A stretch of DNA of 64,000 bases from Saccharopolyspora soli (GCF_022678645.1 NZ_JALBWV010000052.1:1-64000), one strand, 5' to 3'; positions 17,493-26,193 are shown, numbered from the stretch's first letter. A program made the numbers and translations. Notes: generated from the letters alone by a model not told the origin.

Positions 17493-18628
17493 GCGAACCG
17501 CTGCGACCCGCGCAGGTCGACATCGACGCGTTGTTGGACGACCCGAACACGCGCATCGTGGTCTGCTGCGGCTCCGGCGGCGTCGGCAAGACGACCACCG
17601 CGGCGGCCCTCGCGGTGCGCGCGGCGGAACGCGGTCGCAAGACCGTGGTGCTCACCATCGACCCGGCCAAGCGGCTCGCCCAGGCCCTGGGTCTGCGGGA
17701 ACTCGGCAACCAGCCGAAGCAGGTGGTGCTCGACGGTTTCGAACCGGCCGGTGATCTCAACGCGATGATGCTGGACATGCGCCGCACCTTCGACGACATG
17801 GTGCTCGCGCACGCCGGTCGGGACCGCGCCGAGCAGATCCTGAACAACCCCTTCTACCAGACGATCTCCACGTCGTTCTCCGGCACGCAGGAGTACATGG
17901 CGATGGAGAAGCTCGGCCAGCTGTCCGCCTCCGGCTCGTGGGACCTGATCGTGGTGGACACCCCGCCGAGCCGGTCGGCACTGGACTTCCTGGACGCGCC
18001 GCAGCGGTTGTCCACCGTGCTGGACGGGCGGTTGATCAAGATGCTGTCCAGTCCGGCGCGGGTCGGCGGCAAGGGGCTGCGCAAGCTCGTCGGGGCCGGA
18101 TTCGGGATGTTCGCCAAGGCGGTGTCCACCATCATCGGCGGCCAACTGCTCGCCGACGCCGCCGCGTTCGTGCAGGCATTCGACTCGACCTTCGGCGGGT
18201 TCCGCGAGCGGGCCGAACACACCTACCGGCTGCTGCGCTCCCCCGGCACGGCGTTCCTGGTGATCGCCGCGCCGGAGCCGGACGCGCTGCGGGAGGCCAC
18301 CTACTTCGTGGAGCGGCTGGCCGGGGAGCAGATGCCGCTGGTCGGCCTGGTGGCCAACCGCACCCACCCGGTCTTCGCCGGGCTCGCCGGGCCCCGCGCG
18401 GCCTCGGCCGCCGAGGAGATCGAGATGGCCGGGTCCGCGCCGCTGGCGGCGGCGGTGCTGCGGGTGCACGCCGACCGCGTCGCGGTGGCGGAGCGCGAGA
18501 AGCGGCTGCTGGCCCGGTTCACCCGCGCGCACCCAGAGGTTTCGCTGGTCGGCGTTCCGGCGCTGCCCGCGGATGTGCACGACCTGGACGGGCTGCGGGA
18601 GATCGGCCGACGGTTGGCCGGTGAATAA
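17489..18628 (+). CDS. ArsA/GET3-like anion-transporting ATPase, second of a pair
   Basis: 379-residue partner of the previous ATPase. The deviant Walker A is [15 protein letters not shown] (about 27-41), followed by [13 protein letters not shown] (a Switch-I-like stretch with the conserved Asp-Pro-Ala) and [19 protein letters not shown]. Translation is coupled to the first gene through ATGA. Both lack obvious arsenite-binding Cys triads. Placement between ridA/DUF4177 and whiB4 is the same as in mycobacteria. The gene ends just before a strong hairpin shared with whiB4. Confidence 0.9.
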   Translation: MSEPLRPAQVDIDALLDDPNTRIVVCCGSGGVGKTTTAAALAVRAAERGRKTVVLTIDPAKRLAQALGLRELGNQPKQVVLDGFEPAGDLNAMMLDMRRTFDDMVLAHAGRDRAEQILNNPFYQTISTSFSGTQEYMAMEKLGQLSASGSWDLIVVDTPPSRSALDFLDAPQRLSTVLDGRLIKMLSSPARVGGKGLRKLVGAGFGMFAKAVSTIIGGQLLADAAAFVQAFDSTFGGFRERAEHTYRLLRSPGTAFLVIAAPEPDALREATYFVERLAGEQMPLVGLVANRTHPVFAGLAGPRAASAAEEIEMAGSAPLAAAVLRVHADRVAVAEREKRLLARFTRAHPEVSLVGVPALPADVHDLDGLREIGRRLAGE

Positions 18629-18633
18629 CAGGT

Positions 18634-18675
18634 GTCGGGCCGGGCAATTCGCGGGGACGAATTGCCCGGCCCGAC
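18634..18675. terminator. Bidirectional terminator hairpin
   Basis: GTCGGGCCGGGCAATTCG (18634-18651) and CGAATTGCCCGGCCCGAC (18658-18675) form a perfect 18-bp stem with a 6-nt loop. It lies exactly between the convergent ATPase gene and whiB4. Confidence 0.85.
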
Positions 18676-18685
18676 TCCGAATGGA

Positions 18686-18988
18686 CTAACTCACCTGGTA
18701 CTCGGTGAAATCGTCGGCATAATCCTGCCGGGCGGCTTCCAGCAATTCCCGCCAGTTGCGGACGTCGGGCCGACGGCGCAACAACGCCCGCCGCTCCCGC
18801 TCCGTCATTCCGCCCCACACACCGAATTCGATCTTGTTGTCGAGCGCCTCGCTGAGGCACTCGGTGCGGACCGGGCAGCCGAAGCAAACCATTCGCACCT
18901 TGCGCTGCTCGGCACCCCGAACGAACAATTGGTCCGGATTCTGGTCACGACATGCGGCATTAACCCGCCAGTCCCCCTGCTCGAACAT
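18686..18988 (-). CDS. whiB4: WhiB-family iron-sulfur regulator, WhiB4-like
   Basis: 100-residue actinobacteria-specific Fe-S protein that senses oxygen, NO or redox state and controls transcription. The four cluster ligands are Cys13, Cys35, Cys38 and Cys44 (AACRDQ; VCFGCPVRTEC). They are followed by the GVWGG turn (56-60) and a basic helix TERERRALLRRRP for DNA or sigma-factor contact. The start ATG (MFEQGDWRV) has GGGGGA upstream. Neighbours ponA2 (divergent) and the ArsA pair match the mycobacterial whiB4 locus, where WhiB4 modulates oxidative stress defence. Confidence 0.9.
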   Translation of the reverse strand: MFEQGDWRVNAACRDQNPDQLFVRGAEQRKVRMVCFGCPVRTECLSEALDNKIEFGVWGGMTERERRALLRRRPDVRNWRELLEAARQDYADDFTEYQVS

Positions 18989-19234
18989 AGAGTTCCCCCA
19001 GCTCCTCACTGGATCGTCGGCGACTGTATTTCGTCCGGAGCCCCCCGGCACCGGATGTTGTGCTCTGCAACTTCGACCACAACAGTGCTGTCGCTGGACG
19101 TAGACGGACTGTAGAGCCCACCGGTTCCACAACCAACCAACGGTTGTCGCTCCGTTATCTTTCGGGCTCATCACATCGGGCGGATCTTGGCCGTGACACT
19201 CTGTTACGAACCGGCCTGGACTTACCCTGGCGAA

Positions 19235-21637
19235 GTGCGTGTCCGAGACGGCTTGCTGAAGCTTTTCGGCCTGTGTGTGCTGGCTGGCGTACTGGTGGCC
19301 GGGTTGTTGTTCCCGGTGGCGGGATCACTCGGAGTGGTCTCCAACCGCGCCAGCGATGCGGTGAACAGCATCTCGACCGACCTGATGACCAAAGAACCGC
19401 CACTTGTGACGACGGTCACAGACAAGGACGGGCGGCCGATCGCGTACCTGTTCGACCAGAACAGAACTCCGGCCGCGCCGGACCAGATCGCCGACACCAT
19501 GAAAGCGGCGATCGTGGCGATCGAGGACCGCCGGTTCTTCGACCACCACGGCGTGGACTGGGCGGGCACCGTCCGGGCCGCCGTGACAAACCAGGTGTCC
19601 GGCGAGATCGCGCAGGGCGGTTCCACGCTCACCCAGCAGTACGTGAAGAACTACCTGGTGCACGTGGTCTCCGCCGACGACCCGGTCAAGCAGGCCAAGG
19701 CCATCGAGCAGACCCCGGCGCGCAAGCTGCGCGAGATCCGGATCGCGTTGCAGGTGGAGAAGCAGATCAGCAAGGAGGAGATCCTCACCCGCTACCTCAA
19801 CGTGGTGCCCTACGGCAACCAGGCGTACGGGATCGCGGCGGCGGCCCGCACTTACTTCGACACCACGCCGGACCAGCTGACCATCGCGCAGGCCGCGCTG
19901 CTGGCGGGCATGGTCAACAGCCCGAGCTCGCTGAACCCGGCGAGCAACCCCGGCGAGGCGCTCAACCGCCGCAACCTGGTGATCAAGGCGATGGAGGAAC
20001 AGCGCCGGATCACCCCGGAGGCCGCCGAGGAGGCCCGCAACGCGCCGCTCGGCTTGGCGCAGCCGCTGCGCGGCATCCCCAACGGCTGCGTCGGTGCCGG
20101 ACCGTCGGACGGGTTCTTCTGCAAGTACGTGATCGACTACCTGGAACGCGCCGGATTCACCGAAGAGCAGCTCAAAAGCGGCGGCTACACCATCCGCACC
20201 ACGATGGACAAGCGCGCCACCGACGCGGCCAAGACCGCGGCCGAACGCGGCGTGCCGAAGATGACCAGGGGCATCGCCAACGTGATGAGCGTGGTGCAGC
20301 CCGGCCAGGACAAGCACCGGGTCCGCGCCCTGGTCGCCAACCGCGACTTCGGCATCGACGCCGCGAAGGGGCAGACCGCTTACGCGCTGCCCAGCGGGGT
20401 GGTCAAGTTCGGTGCCGGATCGGTCTACAAGGTGTTCACCTCGGCCGCGGCGCTGGAGCGCGGGATGGGCATCTACAACACCATCCAAGCCCCCGGTTCC
20501 TACACGTCCGCGGTGTACAAGAACGGCACGGCGCCTTACACCGTCGGCAACGCCGAAGGCGTGGCACCCGGCCCGCGCACCCTGCAGATGGCGCTGGCCA
20601 CCTCGCCGAACACCGCGTTCGTCGCGTTGCAGGAACGCGTCGGACTGGCCCAGACGGTGGACATGGCGGCGCGGCTGGGCATGCGCCAGACGCTGCTCAA
20701 CAACACCGCGTCCGGTGACCCGCTGGCGCCGAACGGATCGAACGGGCTGTCCCAGGCCGACCAGGTCAAGCAGCGCAACATCGGCGCCTTCACCCTCGGC
20801 TACTCGCCGACTAGTCCGCTGGAGCTCAGCAACGTCGCCGCCACGATCATGAGCGGCGGCGTTTGGTGCCCGCCGACGCCGATCGAGCAGATCCTGGACC
20901 GCAACGGCAACCCGGTGTCGATCACCGAGGACCCGTGCGAACAGGCCGTGGACTCGGGCCTGGCGAACGCGATGGCGGTCGGGATGAGCCGGGACGACCT
21001 GCCGGGCGGCACCGCCGCCGCGGCGGCCAGCGCGGCTGGCTGGAACCGCCCGCTGGCCGCGAAGACCGGCACCACCGAAGCGCACCAGTCGGCTGGCTTC
21101 ATCGGCGCCACCCCGCAGTTCGCGGGTGCCGTGCTGACCTTCAGCGACGGCACCTCGCCACAGGGCATCTGCGATACCGATCCACCCCGGCTGTGCGGGG
21201 TCAACGGCGGCAACATCTACGGCGGCAAGGTGCCCGCGCGGACCTTCTTCGACGCGATGAACGTCATCCACGAAGGTCTGCCGGTAGCGCCGCTGCCAGC
21301 GAGCACGAAGCGCTACGAGACCGGCGGCGACGAGTTCCAGGTGCCAAACGTCGTCGGCCTGGACGCCAAGCGGGCCACCGAGACGCTGCAGAAGGCGGGC
21401 TACAAGGTCCAGGAACGCTCGGTGAACAGCGAGCGCAGGCAGGGCACGGTGACCAGCCAGACGCCGCGCGGCTTCGCGCTGCCGGGTGAGGTCGTGACGA
21501 TCTCGGTGAGCACCGGCTACGTACCGCCGCCGTCGGCGGCGCAGCCACCGCCCGGTCCACCGCAGCAACCACCCGGCCGACCACCGGAGCGACCGGAACC
21601 ACCACCAGGCTTGCCAACCGGGATATTCCCACCCTGA
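19235..21637 (+). CDS. ponA2: Class A penicillin-binding protein with PASTA domain
   Basis: Bifunctional peptidoglycan synthase of about 800 residues. A short cytoplasmic start and membrane anchor (LLKLFGLCVLAGVLVAGLLF) precede the GT51 glycosyltransferase (VAIEDRRFFDHHGVDWAG; QGGSTLTQQYVKN). The transpeptidase follows with GSVYK (SXXK serine), TSPN (SXN) and AAKTGTTE (KTG). One PASTA repeat (FQVPNVVGLDAKRATETLQ) and a Pro-rich tail end it. GTG 19235 is preferred because the hydrophobic anchor then starts near residue 10; an upstream GTG at 19187 is possible. It is divergent from whiB4 over a 246-nt region and ends at a terminator. Confidence 0.93.
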   Translation: MRVRDGLLKLFGLCVLAGVLVAGLLFPVAGSLGVVSNRASDAVNSISTDLMTKEPPLVTTVTDKDGRPIAYLFDQNRTPAAPDQIADTMKAAIVAIEDRRFFDHHGVDWAGTVRAAVTNQVSGEIAQGGSTLTQQYVKNYLVHVVSADDPVKQAKAIEQTPARKLREIRIALQVEKQISKEEILTRYLNVVPYGNQAYGIAAAARTYFDTTPDQLTIAQAALLAGMVNSPSSLNPASNPGEALNRRNLVIKAMEEQRRITPEAAEEARNAPLGLAQPLRGIPNGCVGAGPSDGFFCKYVIDYLERAGFTEEQLKSGGYTIRTTMDKRATDAAKTAAERGVPKMTRGIANVMSVVQPGQDKHRVRALVANRDFGIDAAKGQTAYALPSGVVKFGAGSVYKVFTSAAALERGMGIYNTIQAPGSYTSAVYKNGTAPYTVGNAEGVAPGPRTLQMALATSPNTAFVALQERVGLAQTVDMAARLGMRQTLLNNTASGDPLAPNGSNGLSQADQVKQRNIGAFTLGYSPTSPLELSNVAATIMSGGVWCPPTPIEQILDRNGNPVSITEDPCEQAVDSGLANAMAVGMSRDDLPGGTAAAAASAAGWNRPLAAKTGTTEAHQSAGFIGATPQFAGAVLTFSDGTSPQGICDTDPPRLCGVNGGNIYGGKVPARTFFDAMNVIHEGLPVAPLPASTKRYETGGDEFQVPNVVGLDAKRATETLQKAGYKVQERSVNSERRQGTVTSQTPRGFALPGEVVTISVSTGYVPPPSAAQPPPGPPQQPPGRPPERPEPPPGLPTGIFPP

Positions 21638-21642
21638 CCGAC

Positions 21643-21681
21643 CAGTGCGGGCGCCTTCGACCACCGAAGGCGCCCGCACTG
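21643..21681 (+). terminator. Terminator of ponA2
   Basis: CAGTGCGGGCGCCTTCG (21643-21659) pairs perfectly over 17 bp with CGAAGGCGCCCGCACTG (21665-21681) across a 5-nt loop. CTTTCC follows directly. Confidence 0.8.
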
Positions 21682-21741
21682 CTTTCCGGCTTTCCCTCCA
21701 CACCGGGACGGGGGCCGTGACCGGCTCTTTAGACTCGGTGC

Positions 21742-22527
21742 GTGACGAGCATGCAGGCGAGCATCCGGCGCGCGCGGTCCCGATATCGGCTGCTGGACGT
21801 GCGGGGCACCGAGTGGATCACGCCTCGGATGGTGCGCGTCACGCTCGGCGGACCCGAGCTCTCGGACTTCGTCAGCAACGGCAGCGACCAGCGGATCAAG
21901 CTGTGCCTGCCGCAGCCCGGCCAGCCGATGCCGTTGGGCCGGACCCGTGCCGAGGTGTTCGCGCTGCCCCGCGAGCAGCAGCCGCGCCAGCGCACCTACA
22001 CCATCCGCTGGTTCGACCCGCGGCGGCTGGAACTGGCGATCGACTTCGTGGTGCACGACCACGACGGACCCGGCAGCAACTGGGCGGCGAAAGCCGCACC
22101 CGGCGAGCAGATCGTCACGGTCGGCCCCAGCCCTGCGTACCAGCCGCAGCCGGACGCCGATCCGCTCGTGCTGATCGGCGACGAGACAGCGCTGCCCGCC
22201 ATCGCGGCGATCCTGGCCGAGCTGCCCGCCGAGGCCAGCGTGCAGGTGTTCGCCGAGGTCGCCGACGCCGCGGAGGAACAGCCGATCACCTCGGCCGCCG
22301 AAGTGGCCTGGCACTGGCTGCACCGCGACGGCGTTCCGGCTGGCGAAAGCGTGCTGCTGGTGGACGCGCTGCGGTCAGCCGACCTCGGCGCGAACCCGCA
22401 CGTGTGGATCGGCGCGGAGGCCGATGTGGTCCACCAGCTGCGCGAACACTGCCAGCGGGCGCTGGGCCTGGACCGGCGTCGGCTGTACGCGCTCGCCTAC
22501 TGGCGCCGCAACGCCGCCGGTGACTGA
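21742..22527 (+). CDS. Siderophore-interacting FAD-binding reductase (SIP family)
   Basis: 261-residue cytosolic flavoprotein likely to release iron from ferric siderophores with NAD(P)H. The FAD-binding signature is Arg84-Thr-Tyr-Thr (QRTYTIRWF), followed by GPGSNWAAKAAPGEQI and a C-terminal NAD(P)-type half with LIGDETALPAIAAIL and HVWIGAEADVV, the usual SIP order. The C-terminal YALAYWRRN matches family ends. It starts at GTG 21742. No siderophore biosynthesis or uptake gene is in the window. It converges with the YqeY gene. Confidence 0.88.
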   Translation: MTSMQASIRRARSRYRLLDVRGTEWITPRMVRVTLGGPELSDFVSNGSDQRIKLCLPQPGQPMPLGRTRAEVFALPREQQPRQRTYTIRWFDPRRLELAIDFVVHDHDGPGSNWAAKAAPGEQIVTVGPSPAYQPQPDADPLVLIGDETALPAIAAILAELPAEASVQVFAEVADAAEEQPITSAAEVAWHWLHRDGVPAGESVLLVDALRSADLGANPHVWIGAEADVVHQLREHCQRALGLDRRRLYALAYWRRNAAGD

Positions 22528-22612
22528 CGCTTCAGGTTGGGCGTGACACGCCGGGACGACGCGCCGAGAACTCCCGAATTCAGGGAAAATCGGGATCCGC
22601 GTGGCTCGGGCG

Positions 22613-23083
22613 TCAGCTGGCGAGTTCGGCTTTGACGAGGGCGGCGACCTTGCCGCCTTCGGCCCGGCCCGCCACCTTTGCGTTGGCGGCCTTCATGACC
22701 TGCCCCATCTGCTTCATCCCCGGCCGCTCGCCCAGCTCGCCCTCGACCTCTGCGACGGCGTCCTTGACGAGCTGCGCCAGCTCGTCGTCGCCGAGCGGCT
22801 TGGGCAGGTAGCGCCGCAGGATCTCCGCCTCGCCGAGCTCGGCCTCGGCCTGCTCGGTGCGCCCGGCGCCGCGGAACGCCTCGGCCGCTTCGTCGCGTTT
22901 CTTGGCCTCCTTGTTCAGTACGCGCTGCACCTCCTCCTCGGTGAGCTCGCGCGCCTGCTTACCGGCGACCTCCTCCTTGGTGACGGCGGCCAGCGCCATC
23001 CGCAGTACCCCGGTGACGACGGTGTCGCGTTGCTTCATCGCGGCGGACAGGTCCGCCCGCAGCTTGTCCTTCAGCTCGGCCAT
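22613..23083 (-). CDS. GatB/YqeY domain protein
   Basis: 156-residue all-helical protein of the YqeY family, related to the tail domain of the GatB amidotransferase subunit. Recognisable pieces are LKDKLRADLSAAMKQRDTV, LRMALAAV, EILRRYLPKPL and GMKQMGQVMKAANAKVAGRA. It probably has an RNA- or amidation-linked role, but the exact activity is not established. The ATG at 23083 is chosen because it begins the family's first helix. It diverges from the metallophosphoesterase gene across 69 nt. Confidence 0.88.
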   Translation of the reverse strand: MAELKDKLRADLSAAMKQRDTVVTGVLRMALAAVTKEEVAGKQARELTEEEVQRVLNKEAKKRDEAAEAFRGAGRTEQAEAELGEAEILRRYLPKPLGDDELAQLVKDAVAEVEGELGERPGMKQMGQVMKAANAKVAGRAEGGKVAALVKAELAS

Positions 23084-23152
23084 GTGCTGATTATCGCGCT
23101 GCGGGCGGACGCGCCGAGTCGCTGGGCCGCGACTCGTCGTAGGGTTGGTGGG

Positions 23153-24115
23153 GTGAACAAATTCGGGCGGATTCTGCTCAGCGCGGGCGCTCTCGGCGCC
23201 GCGACGGTCACCTACTCGGCCGCCATCGAACGGCGCCGCTGGACGCTGCGGCAGGCGACCTTGCCGGTGCTCGCCGAGCACGCCGCCCCGCTGCGGGTCC
23301 TGCACATCTCCGACCTGCACATGACCCCGAACCAGCGGTCCAAGCAGCGGTGGGTGGCCCGGCTCGCCGAACTGGAGCCGGACCTGGTGATCAACACCGG
23401 CGACAACCTCGCGCACCCGCAGGCCGTGCCCGCGGCGCTGCGCGCGATGGGTCCGCTGCTGGACCGGCCCGGCGCGTTCGTCTTCGGCAGCAACGACTAC
23501 TACGGGCCGACCGCGAAGAACCCGGCCCGCTACCTGGTGCCGTCGAAGAAGGCCAAGCGGATCCACGGACAACCGTTGCCGTGGCGGGATCTGCGGGCGG
23601 CGATGACCGAACGCGGCTGGCTGGACGCCACGCACCGGCGGCACGAGATCGAGGTCGCCGGGATGCGGATCCACCTGGCCGGGCTCGATGATCCGCACCT
23701 GCACCTGGACCGCTACGACCTGATCGCCGGACCCGCACCGGCCGACGTCGAGCTGCGCCTGGGCGTGACGCACTCCCCCGAGCCCCGCGTGCTGGACGCG
23801 TTCGCCGAGGACGGCTACGACCTGGTGCTGGCCGGGCACACCCACGGCGGGCAGCTGCGACTGCCCGGATACGGCGCGCTGGTGACCAACTGCGAGTTGG
23901 ACCGATCGCGGGCCCGTGGCGCGTCCACCTGGGGCGAGCACCTGCACCTGCACGTCTCGGCCGGGCTGGGGACTTCCCCGTTCGCGCCGGTGCGGTTCGC
24001 CTGCCCGCCCGAGGCCACCCTGCTGACCCTCTTGCCGCGCTCCGAAAAGCCCATGGCTACCAGCGAGAACTGCTCGACGAGGACCCCGTACGGAGCAGGG
24101 GAGGGCGTCCGCTAG
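23153..24115 (+). CDS. Calcineurin-like metallophosphoesterase
   Basis: 320 residues, with an N-terminal hydrophobic segment (ILLSAGALGAATVTYSAA) that may anchor or export it. The binuclear metal-site motifs are in order: HISDLHM (51-57), NTGDN (81-85), FGSNDYY in place of the usual GNHD, a later THSPEP, and LAGHTHGGQLRLP. This matches the YkuE/Rv3683-like group beside ponA2. A cell-envelope phosphoester substrate is plausible but unproven. The gene ends just before the tRNA-Pro gene. Confidence 0.9.
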   Translation: MNKFGRILLSAGALGAATVTYSAAIERRRWTLRQATLPVLAEHAAPLRVLHISDLHMTPNQRSKQRWVARLAELEPDLVINTGDNLAHPQAVPAALRAMGPLLDRPGAFVFGSNDYYGPTAKNPARYLVPSKKAKRIHGQPLPWRDLRAAMTERGWLDATHRRHEIEVAGMRIHLAGLDDPHLHLDRYDLIAGPAPADVELRLGVTHSPEPRVLDAFAEDGYDLVLAGHTHGGQLRLPGYGALVTNCELDRSRARGASTWGEHLHLHVSAGLGTSPFAPVRFACPPEATLLTLLPRSEKPMATSENCSTRTPYGAGEGVR

Positions 24116-24166
24116 ACTGTGATCCGGCGGTTGGACGAGCACCCGAGATGTTCACCGCTGGAAGAT

Positions 24167-24240
24167 CGGGGTGTGGCGCAGCTTGGGAGCGCGCTTCGTT
24201 CGGGTCGAAGAGGTCGTGGGTTCAAATCCCGCCACCCCGA
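24167..24240 (+). tRNA. tRNA-Pro (anticodon CGG)
   Basis: Full cloverleaf. The acceptor CGGGGTG pairs with CACCCCG, the D stem is GCGC/GCGC with AGCTTGGGA loop, and the anticodon stem is CTTCG/CGAAG with loop TTCGGGT (anticodon CGG, reading CCG). The T arm is GTGGG-TTCAAAT-CCCGC, with discriminator A. CCA is not encoded. Its 3' half is repeated at 26064, so the gene served as an integration target. A terminator follows within 6 nt. Confidence 0.95.
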
Positions 24241-24294
24241 CAGGCGAAAGGGCCTGGTCAGAGCTTCGCAAGAAGTTCCGACCAGGCCCTTTCT
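24198..24294 (+). repeat. Left copy of a 97-bp direct repeat (attL-like, tRNA 3' half)
   Basis: Identical over 97 bp to 26064-26160. It begins in the tRNA-Pro anticodon loop and runs through the tRNA 3' end and terminator stem. This is the pattern left when a mobile element integrates into a tRNA gene and restores its 3' end. Confidence 0.85.
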
Positions 24295-24296
24295 TC
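24246..24296 (+). terminator. Terminator of tRNA-Pro
   Basis: GAAAGGGCCTGGTC (24246-24259) pairs over 14 bp with GACCAGGCCCTTTC (24280-24293), followed by TT. An exact copy of the hairpin lies inside the right-hand repeat at 26112-26159. Confidence 0.85.
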
Positions 24297-24426
24297 ATGC
24301 GCGAACCCCGTCTTGGGAGAATTTGGGAAGAAGATCTTGGAATCATCTCCCTTGGTCGCACCCTGGCCGCGCCCGCGAGAGCTCGTTCAGGACGGCTACC
24401 GAAGAGCCGGACGGTCGGTCGCGGAG

Positions 24427-24813
24427 TCAGTCAGCGGACTCGTTGTACGGCGAGGGCTGGTTGAAGATGATTGCCTCGGCGACGATCTGGTCATCGCGGA
24501 TGGTCAGGTAGTTGCTCATGATCAGTACCTCGGGCAGATTGGTCTTGTCGTAGGTGCCGTCGTAGCGGCCACGGATGATGACGTCGCCGTAGTGCTCGAT
24601 CACCTCGACCGGCTCGATGCTGACGGAGTCGCCGACGAACTCCTTGGCGAAGAACGCCCGGACAGCCTCCTTTCCGCGGATCTCTCGTGAGTTGTCGTTG
24701 ACGTAGGCGTCGTCGGGGAACACAGCGACGATGGCGTCAAGGTCGAGAGCATTAATGGCCTTGAGGTGGTCGCGCACGACCTGGGGCGCCTCGGCAAGCG
24801 TGATGGTCTTCAT
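24427..24813 (-). CDS. SnoaL/NTF2-like protein in tRNA island
   Basis: 128-residue SnoaL-like fold. The N-terminal helix is followed by LKAINALDLDAIVAVFPDDA, then REIRGKEAVRAFFAKEF and a beta-rich end with GRYDGTYDKTNLPEVLIMS. Family members are small polyketide cyclases, isomerases or ligand-binding proteins; no catalytic residue set is diagnostic here. ATG 24813 has AGAGGAG 8 nt upstream. It is divergent from the MerR gene, whose operator-like dyad lies between them, so it is a probable target of that regulator. Third-position GC is lower than in neighbouring backbone genes, suggesting transfer. Confidence 0.8.
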   Translation of the reverse strand: MKTITLAEAPQVVRDHLKAINALDLDAIVAVFPDDAYVNDNSREIRGKEAVRAFFAKEFVGDSVSIEPVEVIEHYGDVIIRGRYDGTYDKTNLPEVLIMSNYLTIRDDQIVAEAIIFNQPSPYNESAD

Positions 24814-24918
24814 GTGGTTTCTCCTCTCGCAACGGTGGCGTATCTGACTCATTGAGTCATCACCTGCGATGCTGTTGCCTCCCCCGGCGGGAGGCTCAAC
24901 CCCGACCGGGCCGTGGAC

Positions 24919-24935
24919 TCTCCAGTCAGGGGAGA
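24919..24935. promoter_or_regulatory. MerR-type operator between snoaL-like and merR genes
   Basis: TCTCC-AGTCAGG-GGAGA is an inverted repeat placed in the 143-nt divergent region, 21 nt before the MerR start. Spaced dyads of this kind are the binding pattern of MerR-family proteins. The assignment is by position and symmetry only. Confidence 0.5.
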
Positions 24936-24956
24936 CTTCAGACTGAAGAAGTGACC

Positions 24957-25787
24957 ATGCTTTCGATCGGTGATTTCGCTCGCGCCACGCACCTCAGCGT
25001 CAAGACCCTGCGGTACTACCACGACGCAGGGCTACTGATACCGGCCGAAGTCGACCCGAACTCGGGCTACCGCCGCTACGACATCGCGCAGATCACCACC
25101 GCCCAGGTCATTCGCCGCTTCCGTGATCTGGGGATGCCTGTTGACGATGTCCGCGCCATGCTCCAGGCAACCGATCTCAAGACCCGCAATGCCCTCATCG
25201 GACAACACCTACGGCGTATGGAAGACGAGCTCGGCAAGACACAGGCTGCGGTCGCGACCCTGCGAGACCTCCTCGATCATCCTGCTTCGGATCTGCCGAT
25301 CGAGCACCGCCACCTGCCTCCGATGCGAGTGGCAGCGATCAGCGACGAGGTCGCCTCGATTGATGTTGGGAGGTGGCTCCAGGGCGCATTGGGCGAGCTC
25401 TACGCCACTGCCTCGGCCCAGGGTTTGGGCGTCTCAGGCGTTGCCGGTGGTATCTACGGCGATGGTCTCTTCGAGGACGACGCTGGCTCCGCGACCGTGT
25501 TCCTCCCCATCACAGCCGACCTTCGGCCCATGGGCAGAGTGACCAACATGGAACTGCCAGCGGCCGACCTCGCCGTCATCGCGCACGACGGCCCGGACGA
25601 CGGGATCGACCGAGCATACGGATCGCTGGCGTCCTATGTCGCACGTCATGCACTGTCGGTCCCAGGTCCGATTCGAGAGTTCTATCCCGTCAATCGGCAT
25701 CACACGGCGGATGCTCGACACTGGCGTACCGAGATCGGTTGGCCCATCTTTCCGACGGGCGGCGAACCTGCCGAACAGCGCCCGTAG
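24957..25787 (+). CDS. MerR-family regulator with GyrI-like effector domain
   Basis: 276-residue regulator. The N-terminal MerR helix-turn-helix reads MLSIGDFARATHLSVKTLRY, then YHDAGLLIPAEVDPNSGYRRY, with a dimerisation helix around residues 80-115. The C-terminal half (about 120-270: PPMRVAAISDEV... ATVFLPIT... IREFYPVN) has the order of a GyrI/effector-binding domain that captures small amphipathic molecules. ATG 24957 is used; GTG 24951 is in frame. Codon use is less GC-rich than the backbone. It probably senses a compound and controls the SnoaL-like gene. Confidence 0.88.
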   Translation: MLSIGDFARATHLSVKTLRYYHDAGLLIPAEVDPNSGYRRYDIAQITTAQVIRRFRDLGMPVDDVRAMLQATDLKTRNALIGQHLRRMEDELGKTQAAVATLRDLLDHPASDLPIEHRHLPPMRVAAISDEVASIDVGRWLQGALGELYATASAQGLGVSGVAGGIYGDGLFEDDAGSATVFLPITADLRPMGRVTNMELPAADLAVIAHDGPDDGIDRAYGSLASYVARHALSVPGPIREFYPVNRHHTADARHWRTEIGWPIFPTGGEPAEQRP

Positions 25788-25796
25788 AGCACTGGA

Positions 25797-25980
25797 CACC
25801 GCGCTGGTCGCGATCCTCCAACGCAGCCCGGAAAGGGGCGTTGTCGCCGTAACCAGCGTCGGCGACCACCACCGGCGGCGCGAGCCTCCATTCGCCCAGT
25901 TCGTTGAGCATTTCCACCGCCATCACCCACTTCGGACGGTCCCGTTCCGCATCAGGGATCGCGCAGCACAAGATCCTCAC
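25797..25980 (-). pseudogene. Fragment of an IS701-type transposase
   Basis: About 60 codons retain the core of a DDE transposase: PDAERDRPKWVMAVEMLNEL followed by EWRLAPPVVVADAGYGDNAPFR, the segment around the second catalytic Asp in IS701-like enzymes. Neither end of the gene nor any inverted terminal repeat is present. The frame runs on into unrelated sequence over the end of the MerR gene. It is a dead remnant inside the tRNA island. Confidence 0.8.
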
Positions 25981-26063
25981 GTACCAAGATCCACACCTAG
26001 CAAAGCACTACTAGCAAGCCACCTGGAGTGCCCCCAGGGGATCAGTCCGCCTGATCGAACCCG

Positions 26064-26160
26064 GTTCGGGTCGAAGAGGTCGTGGGTTCAAATCCCGCCA
26101 CCCCGACAGGCGAAAGGGCCTGGTCAGAGCTTCGCAAGAAGTTCCGACCAGGCCCTTTCT
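26064..26160 (+). repeat. Right copy of the 97-bp direct repeat (attR-like)
   Basis: Perfect copy of 24198-24294. It holds the tRNA-Pro 3' half and terminator without the acceptor 5' strand or D arm, so it is not a tRNA gene. It marks the right boundary of the 1.87-kb island. A few more matching bases follow after a two-base change. Confidence 0.85.
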
Positions 26161-26193
26161 CTATGCCTAGCTTTGCTGAGCGCTTCTTCGGCC

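Noticed and set aside
16491-18628. Arsenic-resistance operon
   Set aside because: No ArsB, ArsR or ArsC-type gene is present and the order matches the non-arsenic mycobacterial pair.
26064-26140. A second tRNA-Pro gene
   Set aside because: Only the anticodon-loop to 3' end half is present; the acceptor 5' strand and D arm are missing.
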